From assembly GCA_035347995.1 (NCBI GenBank), contig DAOPQD010000008.1:1-64000 (forward strand): a stretch of 64,000 nucleotides of DNA. The letters run 5' to 3'. The notes beneath the pieces are model-generated. The model saw only the letters and a program-made list of their open reading frames with translations, had not been told where the DNA came from and made no database searches. The stretch is from JAAZNO01 sp012798275. Lineage in GTDB: Bacteria; Chloroflexota; Anaerolineae; B4-G1; SLSP01. Each line of letters opens with the position of its first letter. Position 1 is the first letter of the stretch. The position numbers were made by a program, and so were the translations under genes. Positions 38,369-45,920 of the stretch are shown in pieces.

Positions 38369-40180
38369 ATGACCCTGCCTCAATTGACCGAAGGCTGGAT
38401 TCGCCAGCAGGCAAACGAGTCATCATTTGCTAAGGGCGAGCGTTATTACCTGGATGGCGCGGTGTTAGAGATCGTGCGGCGCGGCGATTTGATCACTGCG
38501 GAGGTGAGAGGCAGTGCAGCCGAGCCCTATCACGTCACGCTGCAGGTGGATGACCAGGGGATTGTGGACGCCGCTTGTACCTGCCCTTATGATGGGGGCG
38601 GGTGGTGCAAGCATCGCGTTGCGGTAGCGCTGACGTTGCTACATAAGGAGGGGAGCGTCGTTGAACGGGAGAGCCTCGAGACGCTGCTGCAAGACCTGGA
38701 CGCCGGGCAGCTCCGTACTCTGTTGCGGCAGCTCGCGGCCCGACAGCCTTTCATTGTCGAAGATATTGAGGCGTTGCTGCCGCTCGTGCGTTTTCGGCCG
38801 ATAGTGGTTTCGTTGGATGGCGGTGAGATGCGTCCCGCCGGCGCCGCCAGCGTTCCACTCGCGCCGACGCCAGTGCCGCCGACGCGGCGCAGCGTGCAAT
38901 CGCTGCTGGGAAGCAACACCTTCCTCTTCTCATACCCCTTGTATCAGCCGAACGCCGAAGAGGCGGGGCCAGGCGATCCCAACCTGTATCGGGCCTGGGC
39001 TCTCATCCGCGCGGGTGAGGGCGAGAAGGCGCTGCCGTTCCTCGAAACTGCCACCAAAGAGCAGCTCAGGGACTGCTTTGAGATGGGTTGGGATGATGAG
39101 GGCGACATCTTTGAGGACTTCGGTCTGCTGTGGCCCGAGGCGATTCTATCGGCGAGGTTGGATGCGGGGAGCCGCCGTGCATGGAGCCAGAAGCTGCAAC
39201 GCTGGCAGGCCTCTCTCGATGATTACGGCTATGGGGAAATCTTTACGCCGGCGCTCCTGGCTCTGGAACAAGGCTGGGAGTATCCGCCGCTGCTGCGGGT
39301 CCTGGCGGGGGAGATCACAGAGCTGGGCGCGTGGGAGGGCGAGCCGCCTGAAGGCGCCGACGAACTTGCCATCGCCCGTCTTAACGTCTTGGAGCGGCAG
39401 GGACGGCTGACGGAATATTTGTACCTCGCCGAAGCCGAAGGCCAGATCTGCCGTTATCTGCTCATGCTCGCGCGCCTCGACCGGGTCGAAGAGCTGCTGG
39501 CCTATGTCAAAGAGTATTCCTGTGGCCTCGATGAAGCCTTTGTCACGGCGCAGGCGCTGCACGAATTTGGGCATCCCGAAGAGGCGCTGACCCTGGCTCA
39601 ATACGGCTTGACGCTCGGCCCGCCAGATCACACCAGAGCTGCGCTGGCTGCCTGGCTGTGCGCCCTGGCCGGCGAATTGGGACGCGCGGACATTGCCAGC
39701 GCAGCCGCCATCGTTGCCTTTGAAGTGGCACCCACGCTGGCGGCCTATCAGCGCGCGCTCGATCTGGCAGGGGAGGAGCGCGCGGCGTTGCGACAGCGCC
39801 TGCTGGAGTCATTGCGGCAGCAGGCGGCTCACGGCTCCCAGGACATCGTCGAGATCTTCTTGTACGAGCAGCGCATTGATGACGCCATCGCGGCGCTGGG
39901 CCCCTATCCGCACCGTGAAACCTTACGCCTGGTGGCGGATGCGGCGATCCCTGTCCGCCCGGAGTGGGTGATTCAGGCCTGTCGTCAACGAGCCGAATCA
40001 ATGATGGATGGAAGCAAGGCGCGCGACTACGAGGAAGCTGCGGGTTGGCTGGTCAAAGTACGGCAGGCCTATTTTGCCATGGGGCGGCAAGGTGAGTGGC
40101 GGCAATACCTCAATTCATTGCTGGGAAAACATGCGCGCAAGTACAAACTCGTGCCGCTGTTACAGGCGTTGGAGAGGTGA
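38369..40180 (+). CDS. SWIM zinc-finger protein with helical repeats
   Basis: A 603-residue protein. Near residues 70-82 is a SWIM motif, CTCPYDGGGWCKH (CxCx7CxH), which binds zinc and is linked to DNA or protein contacts. The region before it, SFAKGERYYLDGAVLEIVRRGD, is the usual companion of SWIM domains. From about residue 190 on the protein is helical and TPR-like (EEALTLAQYGLTLG, AAWLCALAGELGRADIASAA). In many bacteria such proteins are encoded near SNF2 helicases; none is here. ATG at 38369 is preceded by GGAGAGGAGG. A longer in-frame reading upstream runs through repeats and promoter and is not supported. Confidence 0.82.
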   Translation: MTLPQLTEGWIRQQANESSFAKGERYYLDGAVLEIVRRGDLITAEVRGSAAEPYHVTLQVDDQGIVDAACTCPYDGGGWCKHRVAVALTLLHKEGSVVERESLETLLQDLDAGQLRTLLRQLAARQPFIVEDIEALLPLVRFRPIVVSLDGGEMRPAGAASVPLAPTPVPPTRRSVQSLLGSNTFLFSYPLYQPNAEEAGPGDPNLYRAWALIRAGEGEKALPFLETATKEQLRDCFEMGWDDEGDIFEDFGLLWPEAILSARLDAGSRRAWSQKLQRWQASLDDYGYGEIFTPALLALEQGWEYPPLLRVLAGEITELGAWEGEPPEGADELAIARLNVLERQGRLTEYLYLAEAEGQICRYLLMLARLDRVEELLAYVKEYSCGLDEAFVTAQALHEFGHPEEALTLAQYGLTLGPPDHTRAALAAWLCALAGELGRADIASAAAIVAFEVAPTLAAYQRALDLAGEERAALRQRLLESLRQQAAHGSQDIVEIFLYEQRIDDAIAALGPYPHRETLRLVADAAIPVRPEWVIQACRQRAESMMDGSKARDYEEAAGWLVKVRQAYFAMGRQGEWRQYLNSLLGKHARKYKLVPLLQALER

Positions 40181-40194
40181 AGCGTCGGTGCGGC

Positions 40195-40222
40195 TTGACT
40201 TGTCTGACAACCGACATATAAT
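40195..40222 (+). promoter_or_regulatory. promoter of the GntR gene with embedded operator
   Basis: TTGACT (40195-40200), 16-base spacer, TATAAT (40217-40222), with the ATG 18 bases on at 40240. TTGTCTGACAA (40200-40210), a perfect palindrome about a central T, fills the start of the spacer. Its arms recur inverted as TGTCAGACA at 40241-40249 on the start codon. Confidence 0.7.
40200..40210 (+). promoter_or_regulatory. candidate GntR operator
   Basis: TTGTCTGACAA agrees at every fixed position with the TNGTNNNACNA pattern known for FadR-type GntR sites, although the protein next to it has a HutC-type effector domain. Its place between -35 and -10 of the regulator's own promoter suggests autorepression. 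Confidence 0.5.
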
Positions 40223-40239
40223 TTTCGGCGAGGCCGTGG

Positions 40240-40989
40240 ATGTCAGACACGTTATCCTATCCCAAAGCGCGTTCCCCTCGCTTGCAGGTTGAAGATGCCC
40301 TGGGGGCGATGATTGCTACGCTCAGTCCCGGCGAACAGCTGCCGCCAGAGCCCACGCTAGCCCGGGACCTGGGGGTCTCCCGCGCGACGCTCCGGGAAGT
40401 CATGCGCACGTTTGTCGAACGGGGCGTGTTGGTGCGCCGACATGGCGTGGGTACTTTTGTGGCTTCCCGTATGCCGGTGATGGATAACGGTCTGGAAGTG
40501 CTCGAGACCCTGGAGACGCTGGCGCGTCGCATTGGCCTGGATACCGCCGTGCAGGCGTTGGAAGTCGAAGAGCGCCTGGCCACACCGATCGAAAGGGCCG
40601 GGTTGGGGCTTCAGGAAGAGGCTTCAGCGCCAGTGTTGTCGGTCACGCGGGTCATCAATGTGGGGGATACCCCCGTGGCGGACCTGCGGGATGTGGTACC
40701 GTTGACTTACCTGACGTGCGACGACCTGGGTGCCGAATTCCGCGGCTCGGTGTTGGAGGTGCTGTTGCAGCGGGGTGAGCCGTTGTTGAGTGTCTCGCGC
40801 ACCGAGATCCTGGCGGAATCGGCCGACGCCAAGTTCGCCCGGCGGCTGAGCGTGCCGCGTGGCACGGCGCTCCTCAAACTCGTGGCGCAGCTCTACAGTT
40901 ACGACGAAAAAGTGGTAGATTTCTCGGTGAGCTATTTCGTGCCGGGCCATTTTCGGTTCCATGTGATGCGTAAAGTTCCGGGGCAGTGA
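40240..40989 (+). CDS. GntR-family regulator, HutC/UTRA type
   Basis: A 249-residue transcription factor. Residues 10-75 are the GntR winged helix (SPGEQLPPEPTLARDLGVSR, ATLREVMRTFVERGVLVRRH, GVGTFVA), the rest a UTRA effector domain (VLSVTRVINVGDTPVADLRDVVP, GTALLKLVAQLYSYDEKVVDFS, YFVPGHFRFHVMRK). The ligand is unknown. It is the first gene before the M20/carbamoyltransferase cluster on the same strand and is the natural candidate regulator for it, though a 329-base repeat-filled gap lies between. Confidence 0.9.
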   Translation: MSDTLSYPKARSPRLQVEDALGAMIATLSPGEQLPPEPTLARDLGVSRATLREVMRTFVERGVLVRRHGVGTFVASRMPVMDNGLEVLETLETLARRIGLDTAVQALEVEERLATPIERAGLGLQEEASAPVLSVTRVINVGDTPVADLRDVVPLTYLTCDDLGAEFRGSVLEVLLQRGEPLLSVSRTEILAESADAKFARRLSVPRGTALLKLVAQLYSYDEKVVDFSVSYFVPGHFRFHVMRKVPGQ

Positions 40990-41049
40990 GGGTGCGCGGA
41001 GGCCGTGATTTTGCAGGCGCCGCCATTGGCGACCATCACCCAAGCGCAA

Positions 41050-41160
41050 GAGTGTGAGTCGTGAGCAGAGACTGCAGCGGCTCACCGGTTCGGCTGGGGA
41101 TGGAATCCCCAGCCTGATAGGAGCCAACCGCGCTGAGGCGCGTTGCTGGGGAGCTCGCTT
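41050..41160 (+). repeat. leader module A-like repeat, diverged copy
   Basis: GTGAGTCGTGAGCAGAGACTGCAGCGGCTCACC arm region (41053-41085), a perfect hairpin GGCTGGGGAT/ATCCCCAGCC (41092-41113), and CGCGCTGAGGCGCG (41128-41141). The conserved TTCGTGTTCAT end is absent; instead 41178-41202 contains an AACCCGGAATTCATTCCGGG palindrome. With leader module B this fills the 329 bases between the GntR gene and the M20 gene. Confidence 0.6.
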
Positions 41161-41276
41161 CAGCGAGATTGACGTATCAAACCCGGAATTCATTCCGGGG
41201 CGAGCAGCTTGAGAGCAGCCTGAAGTCTGTATCACATTTTTCGCGCAAGTGATTCTGAGGTTTGCAGATCTGCTCT

Positions 41277-41318
41277 TCCGCTGACTCGCTGCTTTCTATT
41301 TTTCGAGGAGGAGCAACC
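41277..41318 (+). promoter_or_regulatory. leader module B-like sequence before the M20 gene
   Basis: CCGCTGACTCGCTGCTTTC then TATTTTTCGAGGAGGAGCAACC to the ATG. It parallels the MFS leader (GCTGACTCGCTGATCTC, TATTTGCGAAGGAG). Confidence 0.5.
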
Positions 41319-42554
41319 ATGAAACCTATTGCAGAGATTCAACAGCGGGTACAGGCACACCGCGACGACATCATTCACTTCATGCGCGATATTTGTGCGA
41401 TTCCTTCGATGGAATCGCAGATCGGACCGGTTGGCGAGCGCATCCAGGCCGAAATGCGCAAGCTCGGCTACGAGGAAGTGCGCTTTGACAAGATGGGCAA
41501 CACCCTCGGGCGCATCGGCGATGGGCCGAAGGTCATCGTTTACGATTCGCACATTGACACGGTCGGCATCGGCGACCTGGAAGAGTGGGAATGGGATCCC
41601 TTCGTCGGCAAGGTGGAAGACGGCCGGCTTTACGCGCGCGGGGCGTGTGACGAGAAGGGCAGTACGCCGGGGATGGTCTATGGCCTGGCCATCGCCCGCG
41701 ATCTGGGGCTGCTCGAGGGTTACACCGTCTATTATTTCGGCAACATGGAAGAATGGTGCGACGGCCTCGCGCCCAACGCCTTTGTGGAAGCCGACCCGCA
41801 GGTGAAGCCCGATTTCGTCGTCATCGGCGAGCCGACCAGGATGCAGGTCTATTACGGACACAAGGGCCGCATCGAGATGAAAGTCACGGCGGTGGGGCGC
41901 TCGGCCCATGCTGCGTCGCACTATCTGGGCGATAATGCGGTTTACAAGATGATGGCAGTCATCACGGAAATCCGCGAGCTGGATCGCCGCATGCGCTTTG
42001 GCCTGGGTGGACATCCGATCCTGGGGCGGGCTTCCATCGCGGTGACCGATGTGGAAGCGCGCACGGCTTCCCTCAACGCGGTGCCGGATCGGTTTACGAT
42101 CTACCTTGACCGGCGCACGACGCTGGGGGAGACCGCCACGGGGTTGCTGGCGCAGGTCAAGGGGCTGATTGCCGACTATATGCAGCATGAGATTCTCGTC
42201 GAGGAGCTGTTCTACGACACCCCCTCGTACACGGGGTTCGTGCTGCCGGTGGATAAATACTTCCCCGCATGGCTGATGGAAGAGTCGCATCCGCTGGTAC
42301 GGGCGGGGCAGCGCGCCGTGGAGCTGCTCTGGGGTGAATCGCGCCCGCTCGGCACATGGGATTTTTCCACTAACGGGGTGTATTGGGCCGGCAAAGCGGG
42401 GATCCCCGCCATTGGCTTGGGGCCAGGAGACGAAAAAGTGGCGCACATGACGGTGGAAAACGTGCCGCTGGATGAAGTGGTGCGCGCCGCTGAATGGTAT
42501 GCGTTGTTGCCGCAAGTAATTGCGGAGGAGGGTGAGGCGGGTAAGGGGGATTGA
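41319..42554 (+). CDS. M20-family metallohydrolase, YgeY-like
   Basis: A 411-residue zinc hydrolase of the peptidase M20 family. VIVYDSHIDTVGIGD holds the first metal ligands (SHIDT), ARGACDEKGS the bridging Asp, FGNMEEWCDG the catalytic Glu region, and FVVIGEPT the next ligand. The long form with these variants resembles YgeY, which lies with ygeW and ygeX in purine catabolic clusters of enterobacteria. The likely reaction is hydrolysis of an amide or amidino bond in a small catabolite, by inference from neighbours. GAGGAGGAGC precedes the ATG. First gene of a five-gene set on the plus strand. Confidence 0.85.
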   Translation: MKPIAEIQQRVQAHRDDIIHFMRDICAIPSMESQIGPVGERIQAEMRKLGYEEVRFDKMGNTLGRIGDGPKVIVYDSHIDTVGIGDLEEWEWDPFVGKVEDGRLYARGACDEKGSTPGMVYGLAIARDLGLLEGYTVYYFGNMEEWCDGLAPNAFVEADPQVKPDFVVIGEPTRMQVYYGHKGRIEMKVTAVGRSAHAASHYLGDNAVYKMMAVITEIRELDRRMRFGLGGHPILGRASIAVTDVEARTASLNAVPDRFTIYLDRRTTLGETATGLLAQVKGLIADYMQHEILVEELFYDTPSYTGFVLPVDKYFPAWLMEESHPLVRAGQRAVELLWGESRPLGTWDFSTNGVYWAGKAGIPAIGLGPGDEKVAHMTVENVPLDEVVRAAEWYALLPQVIAEEGEAGKGD

Positions 42555-42570
42555 AAGCCCCTTTTCCCTG

Positions 42571-42613
42571 CCTCTTTACCCATCACCCATTCCCCATCAC
42601 TGTTGCAAAAGTT
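42571..42613 (+). repeat. CCCATCACCCATTCCCC degenerate spacer
   Basis: Short units TTTACCCATCACCCATTCCCCATCAC fill most of the 91-base gap before the PyrB-like gene. Similar spacers lie at 43627-43735, 44725-44815 and 45795-45895, that is, in every gap of this cluster. Confidence 0.65.
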
Positions 42614-42645
42614 TCCCAATCTATTTCACTCAAGGAGAGATGCGT

Positions 42646-43626
42646 ATGAGGAGTTTCATGGGACGTGACATTTTGTCGTTGAAAGATTTCGAACGTCAGG
42701 AGTTCTTCCGCGTTTTCGAAGTAGCGGAGCAGCTCGAACCGATTGCACGCAATCGCCGTAACGTGGACTTATTGAAAGATAAAACGCTGGTGACAGCATT
42801 CTATCAGCCCTCCACGCGGACGCGACTCGCGCACGAGGCGGCGATGCACCGCCTGGGTGGGCACGTCACCGGCTTTTCCGATGCCAAGATGACGCGCGCT
42901 GGCGACTGGTACCAGGAGTCCCTCAAAGACACCGTCAAAATGTTGGAGTTCTACGGTGATGTCATCGTGATGCGTCATTTCCAGAAGGGCGCGCCGCACG
43001 AGGCCGCGAAGTGGGCGAGCATCCCCATCATCAACGGCGGCGACGGTTGGGGTGAGCATCCGACACAGATTCTCACCGACCTCTACACGGTGTGGCGCGA
43101 GAGGGGCCGCATTGACGGGTTGCGCTGGCTGGCGGTGGGCGATATGCGGATGCGCACGATGCACTCGCTGGGCTACGCGCTCACGCAGTTTGATTGCCCC
43201 ATCACGTATGTCGCGCCGCCGGCCGATGCGCTCTTCCTCGGTTCGCCCGACATGCAGATGCCGGAGGAGTTCAAGGCGGATTTTAGACAGTACTCGCTTG
43301 ATTTTAGTGAGGCAGAGCATGTGGAACAGGTCATCGCTCAGGCCGATGTGATTTTGGTCGAGCCGGTCATGCAACCAGACTACACCAAGGCCCGCGACGA
43401 GCGCAAGGGGGAGACCGGCCTAACGCCCGCCAACTACAAGATTACCCGCGAGCTGCTCACCGGCAAGGCCAAGAGCGATGCGATTTTGCTGCATTCGTTG
43501 CCCCGCATGGACGAAATCCCGACGGATGTGGACATCACCCGCTGGTCGCGCTACTGGCAGGAGGCCTTCAACGGCGTCGTGATGCGGATGGCGCTGCTGG
43601 CGCTGGTCCTGGGGGCGATGGAGTAA
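42646..43626 (+). CDS. aspartate carbamoyltransferase-like protein
   Basis: A 326-residue transcarbamylase. YQPSTRTRLAHEAAMHRLGG holds the carbamoyl-phosphate STRTR site, GDGWGEHPTQILTDLYT the HPTQ motif, and LLHSLPRMDEIPTDVD corresponds to the aspartate-binding HPLPR loop. VGDMRMRTMHSLGYAL is the ATCase-type RTxHSL segment. The 80s loop is unusual (DAKMTRAGDWYQESLKDT in place of a SVxKGES loop), so the amino substrate may not be aspartate. It sits with YgeW and carbamate kinase, not with pyr genes. ATG at 42646 is eight bases after AAGGAG; an ATG at 42640 is too close. Confidence 0.82.
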   Translation: MRSFMGRDILSLKDFERQEFFRVFEVAEQLEPIARNRRNVDLLKDKTLVTAFYQPSTRTRLAHEAAMHRLGGHVTGFSDAKMTRAGDWYQESLKDTVKMLEFYGDVIVMRHFQKGAPHEAAKWASIPIINGGDGWGEHPTQILTDLYTVWRERGRIDGLRWLAVGDMRMRTMHSLGYALTQFDCPITYVAPPADALFLGSPDMQMPEEFKADFRQYSLDFSEAEHVEQVIAQADVILVEPVMQPDYTKARDERKGETGLTPANYKITRELLTGKAKSDAILLHSLPRMDEIPTDVDITRWSRYWQEAFNGVVMRMALLALVLGAME

Positions 43627-43735
43627 ATGGGTAAGGGAGTAGGAGCGCCAGGGAGTAAGGGAGCCAGGGGAGTACGGATAAGGAAGCATTACTCCTTACT
43701 TCCTACTCCCATAAATTCAAGAGAGGAGTGGATAG
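43627..43735 (+). repeat. degenerate spacer with inverted GGAGTAAGG / CCTTACTCC units
   Basis: GGGTAAGGGAGTAGG and GGGAGTAAGGGAG (43633-43666) followed by ATTACTCCTTACTTCCTACTCCC (43688-43711), so the two halves are complementary and can form a long imperfect hairpin between the two carbamoyltransferase genes. Confidence 0.65.
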
Positions 43736-43739
43736 CATT

Positions 43740-44720
43740 ATGATCACCAATCTTCGTGGCCGCGATTTGATTTCTGATCTGGATTTCAGCAAGGAAGAGG
43801 TCGAAACCGTGCTGGACGTGGCCTGGGACCTCAAGCGCAAGCGCGCGTTGGGCGAGCCGCATCCCTATCTGCGTGATAAAGTGCTGGGGATGCTGTTCTT
43901 CTTCAGCAGCACGCGCACGCGCTGCTCGTTTGAGGCGGGCATGGCGCAGCTCGGGGGGCATGGCGCCTTCATCGAGAGCAAGACGACGCAGATTGCGCAC
44001 GGCGATACGCCGGTGGAAATCGGCGAGATTCTGGGGCGCTATTTCGATGGCCTTGCCATCCGCCACTGCGATTGGGGCGAGGGGAACGCCTACATCAACG
44101 CCGTCGCCAAATCCTCCCGCGCGCCGGTGCTGAATATGCAGTGCGATTTGTTCCACCCGTTCCAATGCCTGGCCGACCTGATGACGATCATGGAAAAGAA
44201 AGGCCGCGACCTGCGCAAAAAGAAGATCGTGGTTTCGTGGGCGTATGCCGCTTCGTACCTCAAGCCCATCTCGGTGCCGATCTCGCTCATCCTTCAGATG
44301 CCGCGCTTCGGCATGGATGTGACGCTCTCGTATCCGCCGGAGTTCAAACTGCCGGATGTATACGTGGAAGAGGCGCAGGCGCTGGCGCGCCAAAGCGGCG
44401 CCGCTTTCGAGATCGTCCACGATATGGCTGAGGGCTTTGAAGATGCTGACGTGGTCTATGCCAAGTCGTGGGGGCCGCTGCTCACCACCACCGACCCTGC
44501 CGAGGGCAAGCGCATCCAGGATAGCTACAAGGACTGGATCACCGATGCGGCCAAGATGAAGCGGGCCAGGCCGGATGCCATCTACATGCATCCTCTGCCC
44601 GCCGACCGCGACGTCGAAGTGACCAGCGAGGTGATGGACGGCCCCAACTCCGTCGTCTTTGACCAGGCTGAGAACCGCCTCCACGCGCAGAAAGCCGTGA
44701 TGGCGCTGACGATGTGGTAA
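43740..44720 (+). CDS. ygeW: knotted carbamoyltransferase, YgeW-like
   Basis: A 326-residue protein of the aspartate/ornithine carbamoyltransferase superfamily. FFSSTRTRCSFEAGMAQLGG is the carbamoyl-phosphate site, IRHCDWGEG and HPFQCLADL follow, and VVYAKSWGPL with MHPLPADRDVEVTSEV resembles YgeW, a family whose amino substrate is not established and which has a trefoil knot. It differs clearly from the PyrB-like neighbour, so the cluster has two transcarbamylases. The ATG at 43740 follows GAGAGGAG. Running backwards it would make carbamoyl phosphate for the carbamate kinase next door. Confidence 0.83.
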   Translation: MITNLRGRDLISDLDFSKEEVETVLDVAWDLKRKRALGEPHPYLRDKVLGMLFFFSSTRTRCSFEAGMAQLGGHGAFIESKTTQIAHGDTPVEIGEILGRYFDGLAIRHCDWGEGNAYINAVAKSSRAPVLNMQCDLFHPFQCLADLMTIMEKKGRDLRKKKIVVSWAYAASYLKPISVPISLILQMPRFGMDVTLSYPPEFKLPDVYVEEAQALARQSGAAFEIVHDMAEGFEDADVVYAKSWGPLLTTTDPAEGKRIQDSYKDWITDAAKMKRARPDAIYMHPLPADRDVEVTSEVMDGPNSVVFDQAENRLHAQKAVMALTMW

Positions 44721-44724
44721 ATTC

Positions 44725-44815
44725 AGTATGAGGGATGGGTAAGAGGTGATGGGGCGAGAAGGCCTTGCCCTCATTACCCCACCCCTCATTACCCCATTAC
44801 TCATTACTTTTATAT
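44725..44815 (+). repeat. degenerate spacer of CCCATTACTCATTAC units
   Basis: GAGGGATGGGTAAGAGGTGATGGGG (44730-44754) is followed by CATTACCCCACCCCTCATTACCCCATTACTCATTAC (44772-44806); the halves are partly complementary. Confidence 0.65.
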
Positions 44816-44837
44816 TCATGAGAGGGAGCATGGTTCT

Positions 44838-45794
44838 ATGAGCGACAGAAAATGGGCCGTCATTGCCATTGGCGGCAATTCGTTGATTAAAGATAAGGAT
44901 CATCAGACTGTTGAGGATCAATACCTGGCAGCCAAAGAGACTTGCTATCACATTGCCAGTATGATTGAGGCCGGGTGGGACGTGGCCATTGGCCACGGGA
45001 ATGGGCCGCAGGTGGGCTTTATCCTTCGCCGTTCGGAAATTGCGCACAAGGTCGCCGGCATGCACGAGGTCCCGCTGGATGTCTGCGGCGCGGACTCGCA
45101 GGGCGCGATCGGCTATTCGCTCCAGCAGAATCTCAACAATGAGTTCTACCGCCGCGGCATGAAGAAAAGTGTGGCGACGATTGTGACGCAGGTGTTGGTG
45201 GACAAGAACGACCCGTCGTTCCAGAACCCCTCCAAGCCCATCGGCGGCTTCATGGACGAGGCCGAGGCCAAAAAGCGTGAAGCTGAGGAAGGGTGGGCGA
45301 TTGTGGAAGATGCCGGGCGCGGTTGGCGGCGCGTCGTCGCCTCGCCCATCCCGCAGAAAATCATCGAGCTGGACGCGGTCCGGACGCTGCTGGATAACGG
45401 CATCTGCGCTATCACCGTCGGCGGTGGCGGTATTCCCGTCATCGAGGACGAGCACGGCAATTATGTGGGCACGGCGGCGGTGATTGATAAGGATTACGCC
45501 TCCTCACTGCTCGCCCGCGAAATCAAAGCCGATTTGTTCATCATCTCCACGGCCGTCGAGAAAGTCTACATCAACTACAACAAACCCGATCAGCGGGCCA
45601 TTGATGTGATGACTGCTTCCGAGGCCAAAAAGTACATGGCGGAGGGGCACTTCGCCAAGGGCAGTATGTACCCCAAGATTCAGGCCATCCTCTGGTTCCT
45701 GGAGGCCGGCGGCAAGGAAGCCATTATCACCGACCCGCCGCACCTGATGGACGCGCTGGAAGGCAAAACCGGCACGCGCATTATCCCGGGATAG
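44838..45794 (+). CDS. arcC: carbamate kinase
   Basis: A 318-residue amino-acid-kinase-fold enzyme that makes ATP, ammonia and CO2 from carbamoyl phosphate and ADP. VIAIGGNSLI near residue 9, GHGNGPQVGFILRR near 52, ITVGGGGIPVIEDE near 197 and VIDKDYASSLLA near 216 are the family motifs. The enterobacterial equivalent in purine clusters is yqeA. Preceded by GAGAGGGAGC and followed by the PLP enzyme. It is the energy-conserving step of the cluster. Confidence 0.95.
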   Translation: MSDRKWAVIAIGGNSLIKDKDHQTVEDQYLAAKETCYHIASMIEAGWDVAIGHGNGPQVGFILRRSEIAHKVAGMHEVPLDVCGADSQGAIGYSLQQNLNNEFYRRGMKKSVATIVTQVLVDKNDPSFQNPSKPIGGFMDEAEAKKREAEEGWAIVEDAGRGWRRVVASPIPQKIIELDAVRTLLDNGICAITVGGGGIPVIEDEHGNYVGTAAVIDKDYASSLLAREIKADLFIISTAVEKVYINYNKPDQRAIDVMTASEAKKYMAEGHFAKGSMYPKIQAILWFLEAGGKEAIITDPPHLMDALEGKTGTRIIPG

Positions 45795-45895
45795 GGTAAC
45801 GGGGCCGGGTGGGAGCAAGGGAGTAGGAATTCAATGTACCAAAAGTTTCCTACTCCCTCCTTCTTACTCCCCTACCCCCCTACTTGTCCTGTTCA
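45795..45895 (+). repeat. degenerate spacer of GGGAGTAAGG / TTACTCCC units
   Basis: GGTGGGAGCAAGGGAGTAGG (45809-45828) faces TTTCCTACTCCCTCCTTCTTACTCCCC (45846-45872); the complement can form a long hairpin. Same style as the gap at 43627-43735. Confidence 0.65.
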
Positions 45896-45920
45896 GGCAT
45901 TACTCCCAAAGGAAGCTCGA

